From DATJWY01 sp035500775 (GTDB taxonomy: Bacteria > Pseudomonadota > Alphaproteobacteria > Acetobacterales > Acetobacteraceae), in contig DATJWY010000179.1 in the NCBI GenBank assembly GCA_035500775.1, positions 1-17,926 on the forward strand: a stretch of DNA of 17,926 nt. The letters are read 5' to 3'. Shown here in pieces: positions 1-8,095 of the stretch (within the stretch, counting starts at the first letter, position 1; the number at the start of each line of letters is the position of its first letter). Below the pieces are notes generated by a model. It saw nothing but the letters and a program-made list of their open reading frames with translations, had not been told where the DNA came from and made no database searches. Position numbers and translations under genes: made by a program.

Positions 1-91
1 GCTGGGGCCTTGAGGCCCCAGCCCCCCGATCATTTAAGGAAAGGATTCCAAAGGCTAAGCCGTTGGCGGGGTCCAGGGGCGGAGCCCCTGG
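1..91. repeat. Three-hairpin GC-rich intergenic repeat, copy A (H1-H2-H3)
   Basis: Three hairpins lie in a row. H1 (1-22) is a 10-bp stem with a TG loop. H2 (48-66) has arms CCAAAGGC and GCCGTTGG, with one mismatch. H3 (73-91) is CCAGGGGC-GGA-GCCCCTGG, a perfect 8-bp stem. The whole block is nearly identical to the reverse complement of 11639-11729, including the linker between H1 and H2. It sits 17 bases beyond the stop codon of the permease gene at 109-1035, so that transcript meets H3 first. No T-run follows the stems, so it is not a classic intrinsic terminator; a role in 3'-end stability or termination is possible. Confidence 0.8.
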
Positions 92-108
92 CCTTGCCTT
101 GTCTGGCC

Positions 109-1035
109 TCACCGCCGCTCTTCGCGCAGGAAGGGACGGCCGAGATCGCGCGGCTGGTCATCCGCCCCCTTGCCGAGCGCGCGCGAGCCGGCCAGCACGA
201 TGATGGTGGCGAGGTACGGCGTCATCTCGATCAGATAGACGGGCACATGCGCGCCGCTGGAGAGCAGGCGCGGGATCACCGCCTCCACCGCGCCGAACAG
301 CATGGCGGCGCCAATCGCCCGCAGGGGATGCCAGCGCGAGAACGTCACCAGCGCCACCGCGATCCAGCCGCGGCCGCTCACCATGTCCTCGATCCAGACC
401 TGGCTGCTGGCAAGCGCGAGATGCGCGCCGGCAAGACCGCACAGCAGGCCGCCCGCCAGCACGGCGAGGATGCGCATGCCGAACACGTCCACCCCCGCCG
501 CATCGGCGGCCGGCGCGTCCTCGCCGACCGCGCGCAGGCGCAGGCCGAACTCGGTGCGCGCCAGCACCAGCCAGACCACGACAGCGAGGATCAGCGCCAG
601 ATAGGTCAGCACATCCTGGTCGGCGATGCGGGCGAGCGGACCGGGCAGCCACGCGAAGAACCGCGCCGGCAGCGGGTCGATGCCAGCGATCGCCTGATTG
701 GCGTAGCCATCGCCGACATAGCCGCTGATGCCGATGCCGAGCGCGAAGGTGACGAGGCCGGCCAGCACCTGCTCGATGCGCAGCACCACCACCAGCACCG
801 CGAACAGCGCCGTGAGCAGCACGCCAGCCAGCGCCGCCGCGCCCACCGCCCAGGCGACGCTGCCGCCCTCCAACATGGCGATGACGGACGCGACCGCCCC
901 CACCGACATGATGCCCTCGACACCGAGATTGAGCACGCCGGCCCGCTCGTTGATGATCAGCCCGGTGGTGGCGAGCAGGAACGGCGCCGCGAAAACCGGG
1001 ATCGCGGCAAGCCAGTCCAGCAGGAAGGTGCTCAT
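109..1035 (-). CDS. BMP-type ABC importer, second permease
   Basis: This 308-residue, very hydrophobic protein belongs to the branched-chain/ribose-type inner-membrane permease family (BPD_transp_2). The segment NERAGVLNLGVEGIM near residues 29-43 is the hallmark of the second permease of BMP-dependent nucleoside/purine importers (YufQ type). It has roughly eight to ten hydrophobic segments and ends in a short charged tail. It should pair with the permease at 1032-2120 to form the channel. Its ATG overlaps the stop codon of that gene (ATGA), which implies translational coupling. It is the last gene of the minus-strand operon and is followed by the hairpin repeat at 1-91. Substrate is not readable from the permease; the context points to nucleobases or nucleosides. 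Confidence 0.93.
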   Translation of the reverse strand: MSTFLLDWLAAIPVFAAPFLLATTGLIINERAGVLNLGVEGIMSVGAVASVIAMLEGGSVAWAVGAAALAGVLLTALFAVLVVVLRIEQVLAGLVTFALGIGISGYVGDGYANQAIAGIDPLPARFFAWLPGPLARIADQDVLTYLALILAVVVWLVLARTEFGLRLRAVGEDAPAADAAGVDVFGMRILAVLAGGLLCGLAGAHLALASSQVWIEDMVSGRGWIAVALVTFSRWHPLRAIGAAMLFGAVEAVIPRLLSSGAHVPVYLIEMTPYLATIIVLAGSRALGKGADDQPRDLGRPFLREERR

Positions 1036-2120
1036 GACGACACCGCCGGCCGCGCCGCGCGCAACACGGAAACCCGGTAGCGCAGGAAGAAATCGAACGC
1101 CGTGACTGTCAGCAGCAGCATCGCCTCCACGGTCAGCACCACCGCCCCCGGCAATTGGTAGAACGCCTTGAGCGAATCCCCGGCGGTGTAGAGCCCGGCG
1201 ATGGCGAAGGCGGCGATGAGCACGCCGAGCGGATGCGAACGGCCGAGATAGGCGATGACGATGGACGGAAAGATGTAGTCCTGGCCGATGAACTGCGTGA
1301 GGCGATGCTCGGTGCCGGCGACCAGGGAGAACCCGGCGAGGCCGGAGAGCGCGCCGGCCAGCATGGCGACGAGCAGCACGACCCGCTCCACCGGAATGCC
1401 CACCGCCCGCGCGGCCACCGGATTATTGGCGATGGCGCGTGCCATCAGCCCGATGCGGCTCGCGGAGCAGAGCCACCAGCAGAACCCGACCGCGGCCAGC
1501 GCGATCAGCAGCCCCGCATGCACATGGCCGAAGCCGATCCCCGGCAGCGTCTCGCCGGGCGCGAAATCCGGCGAGGTCGGGTAGGAATCGTTCGGGTTGC
1601 GCCAGGCGCCGTAGAGCAGATGCTGCGTCAGGTAATAGGCGACGTAGTTCAGCAGCAGCGTGGTGATCACCTCGTCCGCCTTCAGCCGCAGACGCGCCCA
1701 GGCGCAGAGGCCGCACCAGAACGCGCCGGCGAGCGCGGCGCCGGCGAACATCAGCGGCAGGTGCAACGGCATCGGCCCGATGGCGTAGAGTGAAACCGCC
1801 GTCGTCGCGAGCGCGCCCATCCAGGCCTGCCCCTCGACGCCGATGTTCCAGAACCGCACCCGCAGCACCACGGCGACCGAGAGGCCGACCAGGATGAGCG
1901 GGATCGCCCGTGTGATCGTCTGGTCGAGGCCGGATGGATCGGTAAAGGTGTAGAGTACCACCTCGCTCCAGAGATCGCCCAGCGGCACGCCGACCAGGAC
2001 GAGGAACAGGGCGGAGATCGCAAGCCCGGCGGCGACCCCCGCCGCGAGCGTCGCCGCCCGCATGCGGTGCGACACCTCCAGGCGCGGCGCGAGCAGGATG
2101 CGGAAGCCGGCCATGCTCAA
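1032..2120 (-). CDS. BMP-type ABC importer, first permease
   Basis: This 362-residue integral membrane protein is the YufP-type permease of BMP-dependent importers. The motif RFWNIGVEGQAWMGALA (about residues 89-105) is the diagnostic conserved patch of this subgroup. An N-terminal basic stretch precedes the first membrane segment. The start is uncertain. A TTG at 2120 overlaps the ATPase stop (TTGA) and has a GGAG five bases upstream, while an ATG two codons later (2114) has the same GGAG 11 bases away. I list the TTG. It would form a heterodimeric channel with the permease at 109-1035, driven by the ATPase at 2117-3694. Confidence 0.92.
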   Translation of the reverse strand: MSMAGFRILLAPRLEVSHRMRAATLAAGVAAGLAISALFLVLVGVPLGDLWSEVVLYTFTDPSGLDQTITRAIPLILVGLSVAVVLRVRFWNIGVEGQAWMGALATTAVSLYAIGPMPLHLPLMFAGAALAGAFWCGLCAWARLRLKADEVITTLLLNYVAYYLTQHLLYGAWRNPNDSYPTSPDFAPGETLPGIGFGHVHAGLLIALAAVGFCWWLCSASRIGLMARAIANNPVAARAVGIPVERVVLLVAMLAGALSGLAGFSLVAGTEHRLTQFIGQDYIFPSIVIAYLGRSHPLGVLIAAFAIAGLYTAGDSLKAFYQLPGAVVLTVEAMLLLTVTAFDFFLRYRVSVLRAARPAVSS

Positions 2121-3694
2121 TGCGTCTCCAGCATCAGCCGGCCAATCGCGGCACGGTCCACATCGGCGGCCGGGATCGGCGCGCTCAGGCGGCCATGCGA
2201 CATCACGGCGACCCGGTCGGACAAGTCCAGCACCTCGTCGAGATCCTCACTGATCAGCAGAACGGCCACGCCGCGCGCGGCGGCGGCCAGGAGGCGGGCC
2301 TGTACCGCGGCGGTCGCGCGGATGTCGAGTCCCCGCGTCGGCGAGTGGACGACGAGGATCGAGAACGCGCCGGCGAATTCGCGCGCCAGCATCAGCTTCT
2401 GCGCATTGCCGCCGGAGAGCAGGCGCAGCGGCATGTCGGGCGCCGCGCCCGCGACCTCGAAATCGCGGATCGCCTCGGCGGCGAGGCCGCGCATCCAGCG
2501 CCGGGCGACCCAGAAGCGCCGTTCCGGCCGGCGGCGGGCGAGACGCGGGAGGGCCAGGTTCTCCTGCACGCTGAGACCCGCGAACAGGCCGGTGCCGAAG
2601 CGGTCAGCGGGGACGAAGCGGAGCCCGGCCTCGCGCCGGCCGGCCGCGTCCGGCGGCGCGGTCGCGCCGTCGAACAGGATCTCGCCGCTCGCGGGCGGGC
2701 GCAGGCCGATCAGCGCCTCCAGCAATTCCGACTGGCCGTTGCCGCCGAGCCCGGCGATGCCGAAGATCTCGCCGCCATGCACCTTGAGGTCGATGGCGCG
2801 CAGCGGCACCTCGTGCTCGCCTGCCTCGGTGGCGATTCCGCGCAGTTCCAGGCGTTGCGCGCCCTGGATCGCGTGCGCCGTCCGCCGCTCCCGCGCCGTC
2901 TCGCCGCCGACCATGGCGCGGGCGAGTTCCGCCGTGTCGAGCGACCCGGCCGGCACCCCGGCCAGCACCGTCTTGCCGCCGCGCATCACGGTGACGCGGT
3001 CGGCATAGCCGGTCACGTCACGCATCTTGTGGGTGATCAGGATCACCGCCCGCCCGCCGCCCGCGAGGCGGCGCGCGAGATCGAGCATCGCCGCCGCCTC
3101 GGTCTCGGCGAGCACCGCGGTCGGCTCGTCCATGATGAGGATGCGCGCGCCGATCAGCAGCACTTTCAGGATTTCGAGTTTCTGCTGATCGGAGACCGAG
3201 AGCTTGTCCACCCGGGCGCGCGGATTGAGCGCGAAGCCGAGCTGCCCGGCCATGTCGCGGAACGCCGCCTCCGCCTCGGCGCGCGAGTGCCAGCCGCAGG
3301 GCCGGGCGCAGGCGATGCGGATATTCTCCAGCACGGTCAGCGGACCCACCAGCTTGAAATGCTGGTGGATCATGCCGATACCGGCCTCCGCCGCGGCGGA
3401 GGGCGTATCGAAGGCGACCGGCTTGCCGTCCACCAGCACCTCGCCGGCATCCGCGGCATAGAAGCCGGCGAGGACGTTCATCAGCGTTGACTTGCCGGCC
3501 CCGTTCTCGCCCAGCAGCGCATGCACCTCGCCCCAGGTGACTTCGAGCGCGGCGCCGTCCAGCGCCTGCTTGGAGCCGAAGGATTTGGTGACCCCGCTCA
3601 TGCGGATGGCGGGGCGCCAGCCAGGCACCGCGCCTTCCGCCCCCGAGGGGGCGCCACTCACGGGCGAAGAGGAACCGGCAAGCGTCAGATTCAC
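2117..3694 (-). CDS. BMP-type ABC importer, tandem ATPase
   Basis: A 525-residue fusion of two nucleotide-binding domains, as in sugar and BMP-family importers (YufO type). Domain 1 (about 28-260) has Walker A GENGAGKST (62-70), the subgroup-typical IHQHF segment (109-113), a degenerate signature LSVSDQQ (165-171) and Walker B ILIMDEPT (185-192). Domain 2 (about 280-520) has a Walker A without its lysine (GLGGNGQSE, 315-323), a good signature LSGGNAQK (426-433) and an unusual Walker B VVHSPTRGLD (448-457). A weak second site is normal in this family. The GTG start overlaps the stop of the binding-protein gene (GTGA). An internal ATG at codon 32 (RMSGVTKSFG) is an alternative start that would remove a non-conserved leader of about 31 residues. 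Confidence 0.93.
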   Translation of the reverse strand: MNLTLAGSSSPVSGAPSGAEGAVPGWRPAIRMSGVTKSFGSKQALDGAALEVTWGEVHALLGENGAGKSTLMNVLAGFYAADAGEVLVDGKPVAFDTPSAAAEAGIGMIHQHFKLVGPLTVLENIRIACARPCGWHSRAEAEAAFRDMAGQLGFALNPRARVDKLSVSDQQKLEILKVLLIGARILIMDEPTAVLAETEAAAMLDLARRLAGGGRAVILITHKMRDVTGYADRVTVMRGGKTVLAGVPAGSLDTAELARAMVGGETARERRTAHAIQGAQRLELRGIATEAGEHEVPLRAIDLKVHGGEIFGIAGLGGNGQSELLEALIGLRPPASGEILFDGATAPPDAAGRREAGLRFVPADRFGTGLFAGLSVQENLALPRLARRRPERRFWVARRWMRGLAAEAIRDFEVAGAAPDMPLRLLSGGNAQKLMLAREFAGAFSILVVHSPTRGLDIRATAAVQARLLAAAARGVAVLLISEDLDEVLDLSDRVAVMSHGRLSAPIPAADVDRAAIGRLMLETH

Positions 3695-4773
3695 TTCATC
3701 GAGCCTTGAACATTGTCGACCAGGTAATCCATCTTCCCAAGCTCGTCGTCGGTCGGGTGCTTGCCGGCCGGAACCTTGATCGTCCCGTCCTGCGCCTTCA
3801 CCGGACCCTCGAACGGATAGAGCTTGCCGTCGATGATGTCCTGCCGCGCCTGCATGATCTTCTTCACCGCCTCGGGCGGCAGATGCTGCAGCTTGGTGAT
3901 GTCGGACACGCCGGTCGCGAGACCGTACAGCGGCACGCCGCCGCTCTTCCAGGTGCCGGCCTTGATCTCCTCGACGATCGGGATCAGCCGCTTCTCCCAG
4001 TGATACATCACCGAGGTCAGGATGCCGTTCGGCGCCGAGGCGGACATGTCATTCTGGTAGCCGACGGAGTATTTGCCGGCCTTCTCCGCGACCACGAGGG
4101 CGGCGGCGGAATCCATGTCGGTCGCGATGACGTCCGCGCCCTGCTCGATCATCGCCTTGGCGATCTGGCCTTCCTTGACCGGGTCGCTCCAGGAATTCAC
4201 GTAGGCCGCCTTGACGACAACCTTGGGATTGACGGCCTTGGCGCCGAGGGCGAAGCCGTTCAGGTCCCAGACCACGTTCGGGATCGGGAAACCTTCGAGC
4301 ATGCCGATGGTGTTGCTCTTGGTCGCCGAGCCCGCGGCCATGCCGGCGAGGTACCAGCCCTCATAGGTGCGCGCGTACGGGCTTTCGAGATTATCGGCCG
4401 AGGTGGCGCCGGCGAGGTTCAGGAACGCCAGGTTGGGATGCGCCTTGGCCTCGGCGAGGAACGCGTCGCCGTAGCCGTAGCTGCCGCCGATGATGATGTT
4501 GGAGCCGCGGCTGATGAACAGGTCGATCGCCTGCCGCACCTTCTCCGTCGTTTCCGGCACGTTCTGCACGAACGGAATGCGCGCGTGGAACTTCGTCTGC
4601 ATCGCGAGCCGCGCCCGGTCCTGCGCCCCGGCCCAGCCGCCGTCACTGATCGCCCCGAAGAAAATGAAGGCAATCTTCGGATTCGGCTGCTTGACCTCCG
4701 CATGCGCGGCCTGCGCGCCGAAGCCGGCCGCGAGCGCGGCGGCGACGCCGGTAATACGATTGAGCCACTTCAC
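3691..4773 (-). CDS. BMP-family periplasmic substrate-binding protein
   Basis: The mature protein belongs to the BMP/PnrA family, whose characterised members bind nucleosides or related bases. I chose the GTG at 4773 rather than an in-frame ATG at 4815. GTG gives a clean signal peptide (MKWLNRITGV..., hydrophobic AAALAAGFGA, cleavage AHA|E after residue 25) and is preceded by GGGGAG nine bases upstream. The product is 360 residues. No lipobox cysteine is visible, so a soluble periplasmic protein is expected. Family features include AFIFFGAISDGGW just after the signal and IIIGGSYGYGDAF further on. It is the first gene of the importer, 86 bases after the oxygenase gene. Ligand is inferred from context to be a pyrimidine or purine base or nucleoside. 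Confidence 0.92.
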   Translation of the reverse strand: MKWLNRITGVAAALAAGFGAQAAHAEVKQPNPKIAFIFFGAISDGGWAGAQDRARLAMQTKFHARIPFVQNVPETTEKVRQAIDLFISRGSNIIIGGSYGYGDAFLAEAKAHPNLAFLNLAGATSADNLESPYARTYEGWYLAGMAAGSATKSNTIGMLEGFPIPNVVWDLNGFALGAKAVNPKVVVKAAYVNSWSDPVKEGQIAKAMIEQGADVIATDMDSAAALVVAEKAGKYSVGYQNDMSASAPNGILTSVMYHWEKRLIPIVEEIKAGTWKSGGVPLYGLATGVSDITKLQHLPPEAVKKIMQARQDIIDGKLYPFEGPVKAQDGTIKVPAGKHPTDDELGKMDYLVDNVQGSMK

Positions 4774-4782
4774 GTCGATGGA

Positions 4783-4788
4783 CTCCCC
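4783..4788 (-). promoter_or_regulatory. Ribosome binding site deciding the GTG start of the BMP protein
   Basis: GGGGAG on the minus strand lies nine bases before the GTG at 4773. It supports that start over the upstream ATG at 4815, which would bury the signal peptide behind 14 extra residues. Confidence 0.6.
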
Positions 4789-4859
4789 AGGAAAGGACGA
4801 AAGAATACGCGGCACTCAGGGCAGCCGACGCGGGTGGCCGGCTACGCCCATCCCCAGCG

Positions 4860-5900
4860 TCAGGTCGTGGTCGGCTGACGGTATTTGTAGGTCGCGTCGA
4901 ACCGGCTCAGTACATACTCCCCGGCCTTGACCGGCGGGTATTTCGCCGGCCGGTCCGGGTCGACGCAGCCCGGCAGGGCGGCGATCTCGGTATCGGCATT
5001 GGTCCCGAAGAAGAACGGGATCGAGTTGCGTTGCCGCCCGGTGCGGTTGATCGCGCGATGCAGGGTGGAGGCGAACAGGTCGTTGGTCCAGCGCGCCATC
5101 TGGTCGCCGATATTGATAACGAAGCTCCCCGGGATCGGTGGCGCGGCGATCCACTCGCCGGCGCCGTTCAGCACCTGCAGCGCCGGCACGCCATCCTGCG
5201 CCAGGATGGTGAAGCACTCATAATCCGAATGCGCGCCGATGCCGATCTGCTTCTCGTCCACCTCGCCGGTCTGGCTCGGGTATTGCAGCAGCCGCAACAC
5301 CCCGGTCGGCCTGGTGATCATTGGCTCGAACCAGTCTTCCGGCAGATCGAGCGCGAGGGCGAAGGCGCGGAACAGGCGGCGGCCGAGATCCTGCATCGCG
5401 CGGAAATAGCGCGTCATCGCCGCCTCGAAGCCGGGCAGCTCCGCGGGCCAGAGGTTGGGGCCGAAGAAGGCGGGCATGCGGCTCCGGTCGGGGTCGCCCT
5501 CCGGCTGCTCGTTCGCCATGTCGAATGCCTCGTGCAGGTCGCCGCGCGCCGAGGGGTCGGTGTTCTCCTCCAGCAGCGGCGTGTAGCCGCTGTTATTGAC
5601 CGAGCGGCTGACGTGAATCCGCATCTTCTCCTCCAGCGACAGGCCGAAGAAGCGCGGCGCCTGGGCGAAGGTCTCGTCGATCAGCGCCTGCGGCACGCCA
5701 TGATTGCGGATGTAGAAGAAGCCGACATTGACGCAGGCCTCGCGCAATGCGCTGGCGACCGCCCGCCGCGCCGCCGCGTCCGTCCCGGAGAACGGGGCGA
5801 GGTCGATCATCGGGATCTCGTGGAAGGCGATCGTGCGGGCCCCCAGCCCCTCCGCCGCCAGATGGCGGATACCGTTGCCGGTTTCGACCGTCGCTACCAT
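4860..5900 (-). CDS. 2-oxoglutarate/Fe(II) oxygenase, isopenicillin-N-synthase family
   Basis: This 346-residue, probably cytosolic protein has a DIOX_N domain (about 28-140) and a 2OG-Fe(II) dioxygenase domain (about 197-298). The iron triad is visible as H224-S-D226 and H281. The 2-oxoglutarate anchor is R291-x-S293 in RNSIPFFFG. Start: ATG at 5900, 19 bases after the rutR stop; an in-frame start at 5981 would run deep into rutR and add a non-conserved leader. Family members hydroxylate many small molecules. The fungal thymine 7-hydroxylase belongs to this fold family and has comparable LRLLxYP and HxDY segments. In an operon with rutR and a predicted 5-methylcytosine deaminase, thymine or another base is a reasonable substrate. 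That is inference; the sequence alone does not fix the substrate. Confidence 0.9.
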   Translation of the reverse strand: MVATVETGNGIRHLAAEGLGARTIAFHEIPMIDLAPFSGTDAAARRAVASALREACVNVGFFYIRNHGVPQALIDETFAQAPRFFGLSLEEKMRIHVSRSVNNSGYTPLLEENTDPSARGDLHEAFDMANEQPEGDPDRSRMPAFFGPNLWPAELPGFEAAMTRYFRAMQDLGRRLFRAFALALDLPEDWFEPMITRPTGVLRLLQYPSQTGEVDEKQIGIGAHSDYECFTILAQDGVPALQVLNGAGEWIAAPPIPGSFVINIGDQMARWTNDLFASTLHRAINRTGRQRNSIPFFFGTNADTEIAALPGCVDPDRPAKYPPVKAGEYVLSRFDATYKYRQPTTT

Positions 5901-5919
5901 GATCCCCGCGCCTCGATAC

Positions 5920-6666
5920 TCAATCCTGCCATGGAAATGCAACTTGGGTGCCACACCCCGCCGGCGGATCGGCCTGGCCACGCGGCCGCATCAGGCCGGC
6001 GAAGATGCGGAGCAGTGTCCGCCGCGCCTCCTCCCAGAGGGCGTCGTCGTCGATCTCCTGCCGGGTGACGGCGGCGATCTGCACGGCGAAATCCGCGTAA
6101 TGCTGGGTCGTCGCCCAGATCGCGAAGATCAGGTGCCGCGGATCGATGGGGGCCAGCAGGCCGCGCCGCACCCAGCCTTCGATCACCGCCGTTTTCTCGT
6201 CCACCAGCCGCGCCAGATCGCCGGACAGCACCTCGCCGAGCAGCGGCGCGCCCTGCAGCATCTCCTGGCAGAACAGGCGCGACGCCGCCGGGTGCGAGCG
6301 CGCATAGGCGAGCTTGCGCACGATATAGCCGGTTAACGCCGCGTCCGGGTCGCGCGTTGCGTCGATCTCCCGTAACGGGGCCAGCCATTTGTCGAGCAGC
6401 CACTCCAGCGCCGCGCGGTAGAGCGCCGCCTTGGTCGGGTAGTAGTAGAGCAGGTTGGTCTTGGAGACGTTGCAGGCGGCGGCGATCTCCTCCAGCCGCG
6501 CTCCCTCCAGCCCACGGCGGGAGAACACCTCCAGCGCGCCGGCCAGGATGCGCTCGGTCTTCTCCCTCTGCGCCCGCCTGCGGCGGGTCTGGGCCGGAGC
6601 GGACCGGGCGGCGGATGCGACGCCAAGCGGCACGGAACGCGCGGGCATGGTGGAACCGGACACCAT
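5920..6666 (-). CDS. rutR: RutR, TetR-family uracil/thymine-responsive regulator
   Basis: A 248-residue TetR-family repressor. The N-terminal helix-turn-helix (about 36-80) ends in VSKTNLLYYYPTKAALY, almost the same as in E. coli RutR. The ligand domain repeats RutR landmarks: ASRLFCQEMLQGAPLL (128-143), DEKTAVIEGWVRRG (156-169) and APIDPRHLIFAIWATTQHYADF (172-193), which includes the region lining the pyrimidine pocket. E. coli RutR is released from DNA by uracil and thymine; the same is inferred here. The N-terminal basic tail and about 20 extra C-terminal residues differ from E. coli. It starts three bases after the codA stop, so it should share the codA promoter, next to the operator at 8077-8092, giving autoregulation. 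An alternative ATG lies at 6648. Confidence 0.95.
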   Translation of the reverse strand: MVSGSTMPARSVPLGVASAARSAPAQTRRRRAQREKTERILAGALEVFSRRGLEGARLEEIAAACNVSKTNLLYYYPTKAALYRAALEWLLDKWLAPLREIDATRDPDAALTGYIVRKLAYARSHPAASRLFCQEMLQGAPLLGEVLSGDLARLVDEKTAVIEGWVRRGLLAPIDPRHLIFAIWATTQHYADFAVQIAAVTRQEIDDDALWEEARRTLLRIFAGLMRPRGQADPPAGCGTQVAFPWQD

Positions 6667-6669
6667 CCC

Positions 6670-7971
6670 TCAGCCTCCGGCGGATGCCGGCGGCGCATAG
6701 GCGGCCGGATCGACCACCTCCGGCCGCCCCTCCAGGAACAGCCTGGCGCGGCGCGGCGGCGCCTCGGCGATCACCCGGCCGCGCCGCACCACGGCGAGCC
6801 GTGCCGCCCGCAGCCGGATCGCCTCCACGGGATCGGCCGCGTCCAGCAGCACGAAATCGGCGTTGCAGCCCGGCTCCAGCCCGTATCCCGTCAGGCCGAG
6901 CACCCGGGCGGCATTGCTCGTAACGGTATCAAAACAGAAGCGCATCGCCTCCCGCGCGGTCAGTTGGCCGACATGCAGGCCCATATGCGCGACATCCAGC
7001 ATGTCCGCGCCGCCGAGCGGGTACCACGGGTCCATCACGCAATCCTGCCCGAACGCGACGGTGATCCCCGCCTCATGCAGTTCCGCCACCCGCGTCATGC
7101 CGCGCCGCTTCGGATAGGTGTCGTGCCGCCCCTGGATCGTGATGTTGATCAGCGGATTGGCCACGACCGAGACGCCCGCCTCCGCGATCAGCGGGATCAG
7201 CTTGGAGACGTAGTAATTATCCATGGAATGCATGGAGGTGAGGTGCGAGCCGGTCACCCGCCCCCCCAGGCCGAGGCGGAGCGTCTCGTAGGCCAGCGTC
7301 TCGATGTGGCGGGAGAGCGGGTCGTCCGACTCGTCGCAATGCATATCGACGCGCAGGCCGCGCTCCGCCGCGATCTCGCACAAAGCGCGCACCGAGGCGG
7401 CGCCGTCCGCCATACCGCGCTCGAAATGCGGGATGCCGCCGACCACATCGACGCCGGCATCGAGCGCCCGCTCCAGGTTGCGCACGGCGCCGGGGGATCG
7501 CAGATAGCCATCCTGCGGGAAGGCGACGAGCTGCAAGTCGAGCCAGGGCCGCACCCGCTCCCGCACGTCCAGCAGCGCCTCCACGGCGAGCAGCCGGTCG
7601 TCGCAGATATCGACATGGGTGCGGATGGCGAGCAGCCCTTGCGCCACCGCGAGGTCGCAATAACGCAGCGCCCGCTCGACCACCGCCTCGCGCGTCAGCA
7701 CCGGCTTCAGCTCACCCCAGAGCGCGATGCCTTCCAACAGCGTGCCCGAGCGGTTGAGGCGGGGCAGGCCAAGCGAGAGCGTCGCGTCCATGTGGAAATG
7801 GCAATCGACGAAAGGCGGCGAGACCAGGCGGCCGGCCGCGTTCAGCTCGCGCGCCGCCGGCGCGGCGATGCCGGGCGCGACGGCGCGGATCTCGCCCCCG
7901 GCGCAGGCGATGTCGAGGCCGGCCCGCCCATCGGGCAGGCACGCGTTGCGGATGATGAGGTCGAAATCCAT
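6670..7971 (-). CDS. codA: CodA-type cytosine deaminase, predicted 5-methylcytosine deaminase variant
   Basis: A 433-residue amidohydrolase that aligns along its length with E. coli cytosine deaminase. Visible residues are HxH metal ligands H58 and H60, Q153 in FPQDG, H211 and E214 in MHCDESDD, H243 in SHLTSMHS and D310. Conserved stretches also include GRHDTYPKRRGMTR and DPWYPLG. The usual reaction is cytosine to uracil plus ammonia. The notable change is FGQD310-C311-V, where E. coli has FGHDDV: the second Asp (Asp314 of CodA) is Cys. From published work recalled here, CodA homologues lacking that Asp (Klebsiella, Rhodobacter sphaeroides, Corynebacterium examples) deaminate 5-methylcytosine to thymine. 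It is the first gene of the minus-strand operon, facing the operator region. Cytosine, isoguanine or related bases remain possible substrates. Confidence 0.93.
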   Translation of the reverse strand: MDFDLIIRNACLPDGRAGLDIACAGGEIRAVAPGIAAPAARELNAAGRLVSPPFVDCHFHMDATLSLGLPRLNRSGTLLEGIALWGELKPVLTREAVVERALRYCDLAVAQGLLAIRTHVDICDDRLLAVEALLDVRERVRPWLDLQLVAFPQDGYLRSPGAVRNLERALDAGVDVVGGIPHFERGMADGAASVRALCEIAAERGLRVDMHCDESDDPLSRHIETLAYETLRLGLGGRVTGSHLTSMHSMDNYYVSKLIPLIAEAGVSVVANPLINITIQGRHDTYPKRRGMTRVAELHEAGITVAFGQDCVMDPWYPLGGADMLDVAHMGLHVGQLTAREAMRFCFDTVTSNAARVLGLTGYGLEPGCNADFVLLDAADPVEAIRLRAARLAVVRRGRVIAEAPPRRARLFLEGRPEVVDPAAYAPPASAGG

Positions 7972-8076
7972 GCGGCGTGGTTCCGTAGCGAGGCGGCGGC
8001 CGACCGTGCAGCAATGCCCGTGCCAACCCGCGGGTCCGGGTATCCTGGTGAAGCTGCCTCCCTGTTGATCATGACT

Positions 8077-8092
8077 CGGACCATTTGGTCAA
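8077..8092. promoter_or_regulatory. RutR operator
   Basis: The plus strand reads CGGACCA-TT-TGGTCAA. Against the RutR consensus TTGACCA-NN-TGGTCAA, the right half matches 7 of 7 and the left half 5 of 7. A clear rutR gene lies 1.4 kb away in the same cluster. The site sits 105 bases before the codA start and 210 bases before the urc1 start, where binding could block both promoters. Relief by uracil or thymine is inferred from E. coli RutR. Confidence 0.8.
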
Positions 8093-8095
8093 AAT

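Noticed and set aside
10..1080. Plus-strand open frame (356 codons) across the permease gene and the repeat
   Set aside because: The opposite strand encodes a typical YufQ-type permease; this frame begins in the hairpin repeat and shows no domain.
3706..4878. Long plus-strand open frame (390 codons) opposite the BMP binding-protein gene
   Set aside because: It mirrors a gene with clear family motifs and a signal peptide; its own translation is rich in Arg, Gly and His with no recognisable domain, as expected of an antisense frame in GC-rich DNA.
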